DNA of 64,000 nt from Selaginella moellendorffii. Taxonomy: Eukaryota > Streptophyta > Lycopodiopsida > Selaginellales > Selaginellaceae. This document shows positions 12,565 to 26,907 of this stretch, piece by piece. The DNA lies in contig NW_003314309.1 of the NCBI RefSeq assembly GCF_000143415.4, positions 737,459-801,458 of the forward strand, read 5' to 3'. Under the pieces are notes generated by a model. The model ran no database searches, was not told the origin of the DNA, and saw nothing but the letters and a program-made list of their open reading frames with translations. Position numbers and translations under genes: made by a program. Every line of letters begins with the position of its first letter. The first letter of the stretch is position 1.

Positions 12565-13892
12565 ATGGGACTGGAGTTGTGGCGCCTTCGTCTATCGGTG
12601 GATTCGGCATCCAGATTGTGGCTGGCGCCACCGGGGAATCAAAATTTCGAGCTCAGGCACGGGGATTACGATCCTTGGAGGCGATGTCGAAGAAATTCCA
12701 GGCGATTTATTTGCTGCCGAGCGAGGAAGAGTCAATTCGAGGGTGGCAGCAAGGATTTGCGAGGCGGCGGCATCGAAATCCCGAGTTCTCTCCAGATTCT
12801 CAAGAGGAGAAACCGACAAAAGAGCCAGATACCTGGTCCCGGGGAGCTCGATGGCGGTAATCTGGTGTCGAGCTCGATCAAGAAGGCGTTTTCATCCATG
12901 GTCTTCATGCTCAAATCGATGCACCGGTTCACTCTGGAGATGCTGTGCTGCGATGAGAATTCCGTGCTCAACGAAGTGTGGAGCTTGGTCCAGCGAGAGA
13001 TGCACTCCTCGTTCCTGTGGCTGTTCCAGCAGGTATTTTCCTCCACACCAAAGCTCATGGTCTCGATCATGATCCTCCTCGCGAACTTCACAGTCTACTC
13101 CATGGACAGCTCCATCGCAATTCACTCACCAATTGTGCCAAGCACAGCGCTGGATCGCCCAGCTGCTCCAGCAGCAACAGTGATGTGGAGCTCTCCAGCT
13201 ACAGAAGTTCCGGGGTATCTAAACTTTTTTGACGAGGCTGCAATCGAGAGTAGCGGAGGATCAAAAGATGGCGGAGGAAAGCTTAGAACTCTTATAGCCG
13301 GGGGAACTGATGGGGGGGATGAGTTTCCTCTCTCCCGGCGGGGGAGAACCACGATGATGAGAGACGATCAACTGGCAGCACCAGGGAATCTTAGCAGGAA
13401 CCAGCAGCTAGCAGTGATGAAATTCCTCCAGCAAGTTCCAGTTCCAGCGAAAGTTACCAAGGAATCGCTGGTTGCTCCAGTGAGCGCAAAGCTGGAGCCC
13501 GACAACTACGAGTGCTTCGACCGGACGGACCTTCTCTACCAGCAGGCATTGGGCGAGGACCGAAAGAATCCACTGATTCTAGCCAACTACGCGCAGTTCT
13601 TGTACGTTGTTCGCCACGATCACGACAGGTACGTGGGAGTTCTTACTTCGATCGAGATGGTGAATGAAAGTTTTTGGATTGAATTGGCAGAGCTGAGACG
13701 CTGTTTCGATTGGCGATGGAGGCCGATCCCTCCGACGGTGAATCGCTCAGCCGATTCGCGAGCTTCTTGTGGCTCGCTCGAGGTGACAAGCAGGGCGCGG
13801 AGGATGCGTACAAAAATGCCATCGCGTCCGACCCCGCGAATCCATTCCACTTTGGAAGCTACGCACACTTCCTGTGGCACAGTGAGAGTTGA
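12565..13892 (+). CDS. TPR-like superfamily protein with hydrophobic N-terminal region
   Basis: Two exons, 12565-13628 and 13691-13892, give 421 residues. The C-terminal part has tetratricopeptide-like units: LYQQALGEDRKNPLILANYAQFLY, joined across the intron to RAETLFRLAMEADPSDGESL, and ending NAIASDPANPFHFGSYAHFLW. This matches a plant family in which two or three TPR-like units follow a variable N-terminus. A hydrophobic stretch near LMVSIMILLANFTVYSM could be a membrane segment. The acceptor after TTGGCAG restores the frame; without splicing the TPR part would be out of frame. The start is uncertain because the frame is open further upstream. The function is not known to me. Confidence 0.8.
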
Positions 13893-14314
13893 TGTGCCAT
13901 GATAATGTTGATATATATACACCGTTGATCTCGTGAAAGTGTTCTTGATCCGACGGCTAGGATAGAGCTGGGTGCTCATAAAGCTCGCAAGTCAAATCTT
14001 TGCCCCGGCGAGAAAATGAGGGTTTTTCGGCGCCGTGGGGAGAATCGCGCGGTGGAATTCGATGCCGCGATCAGGTACCTAGCAGATCGTTTCTCGCCTG
14101 CGCTGCGGCGAGGTCTCGTGGATCTGGCGATTGTTTAGGGCGGAATTTCGGTCCAGGAGCTGGATTCTGGTAGCTTCTGGTTCTAGAGTGGCAGGGAATG
14201 GATTTGGGAAGCTACATTGAGGTGGCTTTGGGATGGAAATTTTGCGGCGTAAGAGCTCCCGGCGGCTGGATTATTTCTCGCGTATGAACATGACAGAAGG
14301 TCGTGGCCGTCACA
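13893..14314. other. Intergenic promoter/leader of the SABRE-type gene
   Basis: About 420 bp with no coding unit. The GC-rich part after 14010 may be transcribed leader of the downstream gene; a possible donor GTACCT follows GATCAG near 14072. No other feature was recognised. Confidence 0.4.
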
Positions 14315-17300
14315 ATGGAGCTCACTCCACTAAAATTCTTGCTGCTGTTCTTGCTACTGGCTGTCGTGGGCTACGTTGTTTTCACGTAAGTCACAAGGAA
14401 GATTTCATTCTTATTATTCACTTTTCTCTGTTCAAATTTATCATCAGTTGCACAGCACGTCTTGTTGCATGGGTGGTGAGCAGAATGATCGGTGGCACTG
14501 TACGATTCCGCATTGCTGGAATAAATGGGATCAAAGAAATCTCCATCGATCTCCATAAGGTGATGTTTGCGACTTGTCCCGCGTAGATTGCTCTAAGCGA
14601 TGAACTTGCAGGGACCGGTGGCTTATCTCACTGTCAGCGAGCTCAAAGTTTCTGTGAAAAAGCCTCCGGGCACAACTGGCTGGAACATCCTATCTTGGAG
14701 CTCCAAACTCCAGTTGATCATTTCTGACGTTGAGGTGGTACTCAGAAAACACAAAAGTTCCAGACCGCGAGGAAAGAAAAGACACAGGCACAATTCTACT
14801 GGTCGCGGAATATGGATGGTGGTGACCAACGTTGCCAAGTACCTCAGCGTCTCAGTGAATGAGATAGCGGTCAAAACTGTGGAGGTGGTAGTAGAGTTTT
14901 TTCTTCTATCAAACTGGGTTTCGCTGTTTTGCAGACCGCGACGATAACGCTGGATGTTAAAGAGCTGGAAGTGGATACTTTCCGGGACGATGCTGCTGTT
15001 TTTTCTCTCGGAGTGAAATTTTATCTTGCACCAATCGTTTTATATCTCGGTGAAGATAAGCGATTGACAGATGCTCCTGGGATTTTTCGACCACTGAGAA
15101 AGATTGAAGCCAACGGAGACTTTTATTTCTCGCTGGAGCATCTCTCGGTGTCAGGAATTATAGATCACGACAGGTAATCTTGATAATTGAGTTTGTAAAA
15201 TCTAAAAAAGAGTAGCGTTGCATCGATGACAGAGAAGCAGGGATGGTGATCAAACAGTTGGAGGCAGGATGCGGTGAGGCTATACTTAACGTAAGTGCCG
15301 AGTCGATGCCTCGAGGCCCTCTGGAAACTGTGTCGGATACAGATCCTCAGGAGATTCCTCATATAGAAAATCACGAGTCTCGAGAAATACACCCCGAGTA
15401 CGAAGCAAGAATTTTGGCAAGAAAGATCCCGGAGGCGGTGAGCTCATTCATACCCTTCTGTGTTCCATACTAACGTTGACGCTTATCCTAGATCAACTTC
15501 AGTTTGCCCAAGTTCACTATCGAAGCGAAAACTTCCTCCGGATTAGCTTCATTTAAGAACGAGATTAAGGGTATTTTTCTGCATGGAAGCAGATCCAGCC
15601 CACTCGATAACGTGGGCGTTATTTCGTTGCTTGACATTGAAGTAGACTTGGGCGAGATTCATGTAAGCAGTTCATTTGATGGTTTATTGTACTTCATATC
15701 TCGTCTTACACAGGTTTTTCAAGATGAAGAAAGTTCCGTGCTCGATATCATGAAGGTCTCTGTCAATGTTTCTGTGGAATTCCCTACGCAGGTAACAAGT
15801 TGATTGTTATCTTACTTTCGACCTTCCTTGAGTTCTACTTTTCCAGTTGGTTCGGCCATTGCGAGTGGAAGTAGATGTGAAGCTGGGAGGGACGCAGGTC
15901 AACTTACATATGAGCAGATACGACGAGTTTATGCAGCTTAAGTCGTTTCGTCCTGTAAAGAAGAAGAGAAGGAGCTCCTCGACTGCGCCGACTCGGAAAA
16001 TGAGCATATCATGGAGCTGTAGCATTTCAGCTCCTGAGATGGCGATTTTCTTTTATAGCCTCGAGCGATGGGCCTTTATGCACGTAAGTACGTTTGCTTT
16101 CAAAGATGGAATTGCAACTGCTTAACTTTCTGTAACAGGTTTTTTCTCAAACTTCTCATCTGTACATCAACATCATACCAAGTCACGGTGTTGTTGTTCA
16201 CGCTGAGCTGGGCGAGCTTTACCTCAACAGGATTGAAAAAGGGATGAGAGTTCCGACGGAGTTTCTGGTTGGTGTCGAAGGCGGTTCTGGCTGCGTTCTG
16301 CATTTATCCCGCATAGCCGTTGACAGTGGTGTAGAAGGAGCAGGGGAAACTCCGGCAGTGACGGTTGAAGCAGGTGCGACCGAGGTGTATATTGGTATGC
16401 TCAACATCAAAGCTGCTTTATTCGCTCTCGCTTCGATTAAATCTTGCCTTAAGGACAGGAGGACTGGAATTACCAAAGAAAAGGAACGTCATAAACGGGG
16501 TACTACAATTAAACTCCAGCTTGAGCAGCTAGTTTTTCATCTTGAAGAGCAGATGCACGTTGAGGACTCGACTGTTTCTGATCCGAAGAAAGTCAACTTT
16601 GGTAGCCAGGGGGGGATAGTGATCATCACAAAGCAGGAGGATAATCTGCGGACTGCCCGGGTCAAGCCCGTAGCCTTCAATCAAACAAGTTCGTCGGGAG
16701 TGAAGCAGAAGCTGACCGTCACCTTCTCTCTCATCGTCGTTTCTCTCGATCGCGAGAAGAAAACTACACTTCTGGAGCTTGAAAGTGGTCGAATGCTTTA
16801 CGAGGAAGTAGGCGCAGATGAGAAAAACGTCGCCGAAAAGACGCTGCTGGCAATGCACGCTGTCAAGCTTATTCACAGGCCTGCGAAGCTAGCGAACGAC
16901 GTCGTCATGCACTTCCTTCTGAGTGCACGGAATGTTTCACTCCACTGGGATCCAGACGTGCACTTGTTTTTCTACCAGCTGAGCCTCGGGGTGAAAGAGT
17001 TATTGCGCAATCGTGGCGCTGCCAAGAATCCCAAGAAGGCTGCTACTTCGAAGTCTAAAGCTTATTATGCCGTCGACATCGAAGACATGAACATCAATGC
17101 TGAACTGGCTGATGGAGTTGAAGGTTCGGTTCATATACAATCTCTTTTCTCTGAGGATGCGGTTGTGGGGATGCTCTTTGAGACCGTGGAAGTAGCTTTC
17201 AACAAAGCTGCTGTAGCCAGGATTGATCGACTCCAGGTTTCGCGAGTACCATCACTACTTCAAGAGCAGGATATGTCGAGGGGAAGACAGCTTTGGGATA

Positions 17301-20300
17301 TCGTTATACACGGGGCTGGCGTACTTATTATTATGCCATACAGGTTACCTCTTCGTGCTATCGACGACGCTGTTGAGGAGACTTGGAGAGGCTTGAAACT
17401 TGCAATGGTTGCAAAGAGAAACTCGATGCGTCGGACGAGTATGCCAGAATTTTCGAAACCAAAGGACAGGCCTTCGTTCCAACTGCATTCTATGAAGCTT
17501 CACGTCCGCGGTATAAAAGCAGAGATAGAAGAAGAACCTCTCCAAGGTTGGTTAGACGAGCATCATCTTCTTCTTCAACAGCAGTGCCGTGTACTTCTCG
17601 TTCGGGAAAAGCTTCTGGAAGAGTCGTATGCAAAAGTACAACTTACGAAGCAGGAAAAGCGGAAAATGTGGGAGCAGCTGCAGGAACAATCGTTTCAGGA
17701 ATATAGGCGGGCTTGTTCCAAGCTCATTCCTAGTCGAGGGTCAGGGGCTTGTGGCACAGGATTTCAAGCGAAGTTCAGAACAAGTGTCAGGAGAGCTTCC
17801 TTGATGTCTATTTCGGCAGAAACTCTGGAGTTCACGCTGACGAGAATCAAAGGAGGCAGATCTGGAATGATTGAAGCGATACGGAGACTTGACTGCGTGC
17901 AGCCGGACGTGCAAGTTCCATTTTCAAGACTCTATGGCGGGCACGTTATATTCGGAATGACATCACTTGCGATCTGTCTTCGAGATTATACGCCTATGCT
18001 TTCGGCATCTTCTGGAAGGTGCGAAGGGATCGCCATCTTTGCTCAGCAGGTACCAGACTGTAGTTTAGTTGTGATGTTTTCCAACCTTCTCTTCCTTGCA
18101 GGCAACATGTTTCCAGAAGCAGATGGTGCAACACCTATATGTCGGCCGATGGAGAGCTGTCGAGATGCTGCGTTCCATGAGTGGCACGACGCCATCGTAT
18201 AAGTTCTACAGCGAGCTGCCTATTGAGCTTACTACCGCGAAAGTGTGTTACGGTGTCGGTTTTGAACCTGCCTTCGCCGACGTGAGCTATGCCTTCACTG
18301 TTGCTCTACGGAGGTACAACCTCAGCGTGAGAGAGGAACTGGTACACAGACCCCCGCTCGTCAAAAAGGAGAAAAACTTGCCTTGGTGGGACGACATGAG
18401 ATATTACGTCCATGGGTTCAACAGCATCACCGTTTCCAATTTCGAGTGGAATTTTTTAGCGACAACGGATCCTTACGAGACTCAGAACCGGATGCATATG
18501 ATCTCGAGTACGATGGTTATCAGCCAGGCTGAAGGATCGCTTTCATTCCAGGGGGACAACTTTGATATGTACATATCCAGCTGGGAGGCACTGGAGAAAC
18601 AGCACCAGTTCATCCACGCTCCGGTCTTTCAACTCGTCATTACTATGGACTGGACTTGTGCGTCGGGTGCTCCTTTATTTCATTATCTTCATGCGTTTCC
18701 CATCGAGCAGCGTTCGCGAGAACTAGTTTATGATCCGTTCCGCTCACTCTCCTTGTCGCTGATATGGAGTTTCTCTCTTCAAGCTTATGCTCCAAAAGGA
18801 GAGAGTGGGATTAGCATGAGGAGAAACAGGACAGGCCAGAAGTTTTCTTCGCCTTCACAGCTACCAGGTTCTTGTCGAGTCGACGTTCCTTATATGAACC
18901 TCAGCGCACAGGATCTTATGTGGGTGTTCAAGTGGTGGAATCTTTACTACTCACCTCCACATAAGCTGCGCTCATTCTCGAGGTGGCCAAGGTTTGGGGT
19001 GGAAAGGCTACCGCGTTCAGGCAACTTGTCGCTCGATAAAGTTCTGACCGAGTTCATACTTAGAGTGGATTCGACTCCAGCTTTTATTCGTCACACGTCT
19101 GTAACAGACGATGATCCAGCCGAGGGGCTTACGTTCAGCATGCAGAAGCTACGTTACGAACTTTGCTACAGTCGGGGGCTTCAGAGGTATACCTTTGAAA
19201 CCAAGCGTGATATCCTCGATCTAGTCTACCAGGGATTGGACGTCCATTTGCTGAAGACGAAGCTCAAGGCCCTTTCCGACTCTGAGAATGGTATTCACAG
19301 CAGTGCTCACTCTGATAAGCTGAAGGAAGATGGTTTTCTTCTTTCTACGGATTGCTTTACATTAAGGAGGCAGTCTCCGAAAGCGGACACCGCGCGGCTT
19401 TCTCCTTGGAGAGAAAACGTTCAAGTTCGTGGGTCTGGTCACTACAGGCTTTCCGATAGTGAAAATGATCCTCCCGATGCAACGTCCTCAGATCCAAGTG
19501 ACGACGATGGCCTCAATGCAGTGCTGGCGGATAACTGTCTCAGAGTTTCTTTGTACAGCCTCAAGCTGTTTTGGACCGTGTGCAATCGGGATGCTGTATG
19601 GGCTTGGGTAGGAGATATCTCCAAAGCTTTTGAAGCACCGAAGCCGTCACCGTCCAGGCAATATGCTCAACGCAAGCTGGTGGAGGAGAAGCAAAAGGCT
19701 ACTGTTCTTGCTGAGCAGGGTGCAAAAGCTATAAGCTCTGCCCCATCTCAAGGTACGATGCTCCTAGAGAAAGCATGAAAATCAACTTTTGTTTTTCAGA
19801 GATGCTACGTTCAAGGCTAAAGGAAAATGTTGAGGAAGAAGAAACGCTGCAGTTTATGGTCAACGTCATTCAGCCTCAGTTTAATCTTCACTCAGAAGAC
19901 GCACATGTGAGTTTCATTCTTATAGATGGATCAGAAATTTATCTTTGCTTTTACTGTGCTTGCAGGGTCGGTTTCTTCTTGCAGCCGCAAGTGGTCGAGT
20001 ATTAGCACGCTCTTTTCATTCAACATTCTACGTAGGTCTTGAGGAGCTCCTTCAGCAGGCTCTTGGAGCTGCTTCATTTTCAACTCTTGGAAGCATTCCT
20101 GAACTGTCTTGGAAACGTCGGGAGCTGTCAGTACTGCTAGAACATGTGCAGGCTCATGTCGCACCAACGGATGTCGACCCTGGTGCAGGCATTCAATGGT
20201 TACCGCGAATTCCCAGAGGAGCAGTAAAGGTCAAGCGGACAGGTGCTTTACTTGAGCGCGTTTTTCTTCCGTGCTCTATGTATTTTCAATACATTCGCCA

Positions 20301-22861
20301 CAAAGGAGGATCGACGGATTGCAAAGTATGTTCTCTTGATATAATCGTTGTCAAACTTCTGACGTTTGCTTCAGGCAAAGGCTCTAAAGGACCTTTCTTT
20401 CAATTCTCCCAACATTACAGCTACGATGACCTCTCGTCAGTTCCATATCATGGTGGATGTTTTAAGCAGCCTTCTCTTTGCGACGCTTCCAAAGTGGGTA
20501 CTGGAATCAGCAAAAGCTTGATGCCTTACATGTTTTATTCAGGCCGCGTAAACGTGAAGAGGAAGAGGACGTGGTAGAAGAGGCAGACGAAGTAGTACCG
20601 GAAGGAGTAGAGGAAGTAGAGCTCGCTAGAATCAAACTCGAACAAGCAGACAGAGACGTGAAGCTCATATCGGATGATTTAAAAATCATTAGGCTGCGAT
20701 GGCGCACTGCAGCAGACGGAGGAGCAAGTCCGGACCAACTTTCGTTAAAAGAATCTCCAGAGAACTCGTTGAACAGAGCCTTGACTACGTCCGGCCTTGT
20801 AAGTGCTTTCATTTCTCCTCTCGTACTAAGAAATTTTACTAGGTACGGAAGCTGGAGTCTGAATTAGTTTTTAAAAAGAAGGAAAGGAAAGTAGCTTACA
20901 CTTCAGTAAGATCTGCAATGCACAGGGCAGCGCAACAGGAGAGGGAAAAGAACAAAATCCCCTCTGCTGCAATGCGAATATCTTGGGCTATTGACAAGGT
21001 TGTTTGGAGCATGTTATCCGATGGTGATACGTTTGCTGAAGCCGAGATAAGCAGCATGGTCAGTATTTTATGTCGAGCTATTTTTTCTATCATAATGTCC
21101 TTTTCTTTCTTCTTTTTTCATTCACAGATATTGAATGTTGACAGAGATTTCAACAACGTCGGTGTTGCACGTTTCACTACCAAGTCGTTTGTTGTCAAGA
21201 ATTGTGTCCGTCTTGCGAAATCAAATGTGCTGTCCGCGTGGAATCCACCAGCTGAATGGGGAAGGTAATACCGAGTTTTTTTTTTTTTTTAAGTTTGAAA
21301 ACTTTTCTCAGGAATGTTATGCTTCGCGTAGACGCCAAACAAGGACCTCCAAGAGAGGGACTTTCACTACTCGAAATGTTTCAGGTCCTTACGAGCGTAT
21401 TTATTTCTAACTTTGAGCTGTCTTTTATAACAGGTGGAAATCTACCCGCTTAGGATCCATCTGACTGAAGTAATGTATACGATGATGTGGGAGTACTTCT
21501 TCCCTGGTGACGAACAAGATCCGCAAAAGCGACAGGTACGTGACATATTTCAGCCAAGACTTCCTTCATGTATTAGTATTCAGGAGGTATGGAACTCCGG
21601 AACAAAGCGCAGCAAGAAAGGAGTTGCTGTCTTTGAGTCTACGAAGGAACCGTCCGTATCAAAAACCAGTGCTCCTGGAACTCCTCCTACGGTTCACGGT
21701 GGTCAAGCACCACAACGATCGACTGCTCAGGCAAGAAGACTAAGTTCAGCGAATGGCCTCCATTCACAATGCTCTTTCTGCTCACCTCTCAATCAGTCAA
21801 AGAATTTATTGGAACACCAACGCTCGGCGTCACTTGACAAGTTCTGGGGTGAGAAGGATACGGAGGGGTTTACAAGCGAGCTTGTCCTTTTCTCGAACTC
21901 AAACGCAGCTGCCTCGGATGACGCTCTAGCGGCAACCAGTGCCGTTGTCGAGGTTGATATAACCAAGTCCAAGGACGCACGTAAAGCTCGAACTGGCAAA
22001 GCCCCTCAAGAAGACAAAAAGGAGGCCAAGAGTCGAAAGATTTTCCTGGAGATACATAACATCAAAATCAGCCAGGTAATAATGTGGGCGCGCAGTGAAA
22101 CTGATCGCTTAACTGGGTGACTTTGCAGGTGGAGCTCCTCGTCACATACGAGGGATCGAAGATCTCCGTCAGTGAGCTGAGGCTACTGATGGACACGTTC
22201 ACGAGGACCGAATTCACTGGCTCTTGGCGTCGGCTGTTTTCTAGCGTGAAGAAACATATCATCTGGGGTGTCTTGAAGTCTGTCACCGGAATGCAGGTAA
22301 TTCAGTGAACGTCTTTGTTGAGGTTTCTCACTTGATTGATCCAGGGAAAGAAATTCAAGGATAAGATGCAAGCCCAAGCCCGCGAGCCGTTCCAAGACAG
22401 CGATTCAAACTCGAGTGACAGCGGCATCACGTCAAAGATCAGCACCAAGGAACGCTTTCCCATTCCCATTCCCCATTTTTCAAGCGCAGGGGAGGGGTTC
22501 GTGTCTTCCATACGAGGACTATTCAACTCCCAGAGGAAGAACATGGTGCGCAAGATACGAGGAGAGGAGAATCAACACGAGTGGAGCGACGGCGAGTTGG
22601 CCTCTCGAGCAACACACAAGGGGAAAACGAAGCTCCTGCGCAGGCACTCGAAGAAGCGCGCTAGCATATCCAAAGGTAAAGTCATTCACCATTTTGCAAG
22701 AGCAAACTCGGCAGCTTTTTTGTTGGTGGTGTTTGCCAGGTTCTATAATTCTGGGAGAAAGGTACTGCCCGTCTCCTCGAGCATCGTCGTCACCGTATCA
22801 CAGCGATGGCGAGGCCTCCAGCGGTGGTTCCTCCACGTACGAGGATTTTGATACGTCTTAG
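14315..22861 (+). CDS. SAB: SABRE/KINKY POLLEN-like bridge-type lipid transfer protein (FMP27/Hobbit/BLTP2 family)
   Basis: Very large protein expected at ER-plasma membrane contacts, where family members form a hydrophobic groove for lipids; plant members affect cell elongation and tip growth. Twenty-two exons: 14315-14385, 14448-14559, 14612-14884, 14935-15173, 15233-15437, 15492-15662, 15714-15791, 15847-16083, 16139-18049, 18102-19752, 19800-19906, 19966-20325, 20375-20493, 20543-20798, 20843-21058, 21128-21264, 21312-21384, 21434-21535, 21584-22075, 22129-22296, 22345-22675, 22740-22861. They total 2476 residues, close to Arabidopsis SABRE. There is an N-terminal membrane anchor (FLLLFLLLAVVGYVVF). 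Conserved family blocks include TGALLERVFLPCSMYFQYIR, LSFNSPNITATMTSRQFH, ITEVM/LTEVMYTMMWEYFFP and KRSKKG. No frame is broken. Confidence 0.93.
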
Positions 22862-22909
22862 CGGCCTTCAAAACTGTAAACATACTCGTAAATACATTGG
22901 AAATAATTA

Positions 22910-23032
22910 ATCCAGGGATAGGGTTTATGATTAGGGGTTAGGGTTAGGGTTTAGGGTTGGAGAAAACCCTAAACCCTAGCATAAACATCGTAGGGTTTAA
23001 GGCTAAGCCCTAAACCCTAAACCGGTTGGCTT
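22910..23032. repeat. Interstitial telomere-like repeats in both orientations
   Basis: Degenerate TTTAGGG units run on the plus strand at about 22918-22960, followed by AACCCTAAACCCTA near 22965-22978, a TAGGGTTTAA at about 23000 and CCCTAAACCCTAAACC to 23032. This is the plant telomere repeat, placed in inverted orientation between the convergent 3' ends of the SABRE-type and RPL8 genes. Confidence 0.85.
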
Positions 23033-23145
23033 CTTAGTACAAAAACTCAATTTAGAAAAGTTGATAAGGCTACAAAACCAGGAAAATAGGACTTGGTTCG
23101 CGAATGTGGTTTGCGTTTTTCTTTGTGATTCTTGTTTCCTCATCT

Positions 23146-24125
<980 letters not shown>

Positions 24126-24722
24126 TGCTCCTCGCTCGCTCGCTCCTGCCCTAGCCGCTGGAAAGACAAAGCGCCCTAAATTGGACGGCTAAAACAGCAA
24201 ACTAATCTCAGCCGTCGGATGGACAACGTAAGATTTTAGGGCATTGTGAAGAGCAAAGAAAATGTGCAGTGATGCAGAGGAGCGAAATGGCTTGACGTAT
24301 TAGCGATGGAGTGGGCTTCCTAGAACCTTCTTTTGTATTGCTCCACATTGTGACTATGCTTCAACTTCGATGGTTTTAGTGGTGTTTTACTTTTTATAGA
24401 ATAGTTGATTCATTATCGAACCTTTCAAAATAAAGGTTGATAAATTTTCATATGAAATGTACAATTCATATATTATTATTTTATTAAATTGTTGGTCACA
24501 ACATTAAGTCTACTATACACATTACAACTAATCTATTATACTTATTCTTAAATATAAATTTTTTATATAAAACATATCTCATTTTCTATGATCTTTTTCT
24601 AATATTCTAGGATATTCTTTAATCTATTTTTCCGTGTTTAAATTTCTAGTTAAAAAAATCAGCAATTGCACTAATAATAATGGCTTAACAAGGCTTTATG
24701 AGATAATAAACTCATTTTATCT

Positions 24723-24918
24723 TACGATGGCTATGCTATCTCATGGCTTACGATGGCTATTAACAATGGCTTAAGTATTTTATAATAAACTCATTTATCT
24801 TCCAAGCTTTGAACTCATTTATTATTACGATGGCTATGTTATCTCATGGTCTACGATGGCTATTAACAATGGCTTAAGTATTTTATAATAAACTCATTTA
24901 TCTTCCAAGCTTTGAACA
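24723..24918. repeat. Tandem duplication, period about 103 bp
   Basis: The block starting TACGATGGCTATG at 24723 and ending TCCAAGCTTTGAAC is repeated from 24826 with only a few differences, including the internal motif GGCTATTAACAATGGC. Confidence 0.85.
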
Positions 24919-26519
24919 CAATTTCTTTTTATCATTTCCTCATTTTTGCTTTGATAACTACTAAAAATTCCTCTTCTAATGCTTTTTTATCCACTTTTTC
25001 TTTTTCAACAATATTGCTTTCTCAGTTTTTCTTGCTTTTTCCTCTTTGCTTTGACACTTCAAGTTTTTTCTTCTTTAAAAAAGGGGGTAGATAGGACAAA
25101 TAGGAGTCTAACTTTGAGGATGAATAGATACTATAATGGAGAAGTTTGAACTATATAAGTTATGGAGTGAGGATGAATATAATAAGTATGAATGAAACAT
25201 TTAACCCCAATTGTAGTACATATGATCATGAAATGAAATTTGGATATACTATCACCATGGGTACTTAAAACTTTGAGAAATAAATGAGGATAAAATAACT
25301 ACTAGGAGCTTTCTCATGAAACAATTACCCTTTTTCCAATTGGCTTAAAAGGAGAGAAATAGAGTATATTACACTAATGTAATGAAGTTGAATAAATGTA
25401 ATAATGAAATAAAGTTGAATATCAATAGCAAAGTGAAGATGAATGCAATAAATATGAACAAAGTTAGTGTTTTAAAACTTTATCTCCTTTACAAAGGGGT
25501 TAAAGACAATATAAAGGATGACCACAATAATATACATAATGCTAAATGAGGATGAAGGTTGTGAGTTTGAGTTAATATAAGTTTTAAAGGCTGATTAAAA
25601 AGAAGATGTAGATGTAGGTTTTATGAGTCCATGTTAATGGTGGTCATATATATGTATTATCTTGACTAAGTAATAGATTAATTATAATATTATAACATAT
25701 AAACCATCTATTTAGGATTAAATCTAGTCCATCTATTTTTGTATATAAGCAACAATCTAAACCCTAAATAATATACATAATCGTATATGCCTAGCACTTA
25801 TAGTAATTTTATAAACCATAAGGTTTAAAATATAAATCACCTTATAGTATTAACTAAATTAAAAAATTTAAAACTCTTTATAAATTAGAAAACAAAATTA
25901 AAATACATGCTAGCACTTTAAATATATATATTATTTTATATTTTAAATATAAGTATAGTACTTATAAAGTAATTTCTTTAAATTAAAAATTATAAAAGTA
26001 GTTGTTAATATATATAAATAATGGACAAGAAAAAATGTGTTAAATATAGTCAACTTTTATAGGGCTCTAGAAACTAATCTAGTTCAACCGTTAATTAATC
26101 CTCTTTAAATATTAGGTACCAAATCTGTTTTCTGAAAAAAAACTAATAGTAAAATAATTAGATAATTATTATGTTGAAGTATGTTCTACAACAATAGGCA
26201 TTTATTATAAATTAATTTTTTTGTAAGTTATTTATATTTTCTCTTTATGTTGTTAATATCACTTTTAGTTTGGATATTTATAAATTAAAATTTTAAAATA
26301 ACCATAATTTTGCATATAAATAAATTTGCGATATAATCTAAATTATTTATAAAATAATTAATACTTTTATTACTCTACATCAAAATATATTTTAAATGGT
26401 TATAAAAAATAAAATGTTTTATATTAAATTAATTTAATACTACTTTAAAAATCATATAATATTTTCTGTTAATTTTAATACTGGAACTAATTTCTACATT
26501 ATTCAATATGTTTTTTTAT

Positions 26520-26520
<1 letters not shown>

Positions 26521-26554
<34 letters not shown>
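26521..26554. repeat. (AG)17 microsatellite
   Basis: Uninterrupted AG dinucleotide run at the border between the AT-rich block and the PPR gene region. Confidence 0.95.
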
Positions 26555-26556
<2 letters not shown>

Positions 26557-26907
26557 TCTGCACACAGCAATATCTTATATATGAGTCGTAGCATCCTTGG
26601 AAACTGAAATAGTGTCATTCTCAAGAGGGAAACAAAATAAATTAATACTACACCTAGACAAAGTTCGCAGGAACAACAATCTATCCCAATCCATAATTAC
26701 ATGGATGTTCCAAGCATGGATGCTTAATCTTGCTCTTGCCAATGGGAGAGTAGTTTCGTCCTAGCTGCTGGTATTACGAACAACGTGAAATCCTCTGACA
26801 TAGTGACATAATGAATGAATGAATGGATCTGGGCAATTCTCTGCATATTGGTGAATCACAAAAACAAGCTTTCGTCTTGGTTCTTCGTCATCTTCAAGCA
26901 AGTTAAT

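Larger units (their letters stand above)
24126..26907. other. AT-rich gene-free block
   Basis: About 2.8 kb between RPL8 and a PPR gene. The first 120 bp next to RPL8 is probably its promoter. The rest is strongly AT-rich with stop codons in all frames and no recognisable coding, transposase or reverse-transcriptase sequence. It holds a tandem duplication (24723-24918) and a (GA)17 tract (26521-26554). Confidence 0.7.

Noticed and set aside
24240-26800. Retrotransposon coding remnants in the AT-rich block
   Set aside because: No reverse transcriptase, integrase or gag-like words in any frame; too decayed to call.
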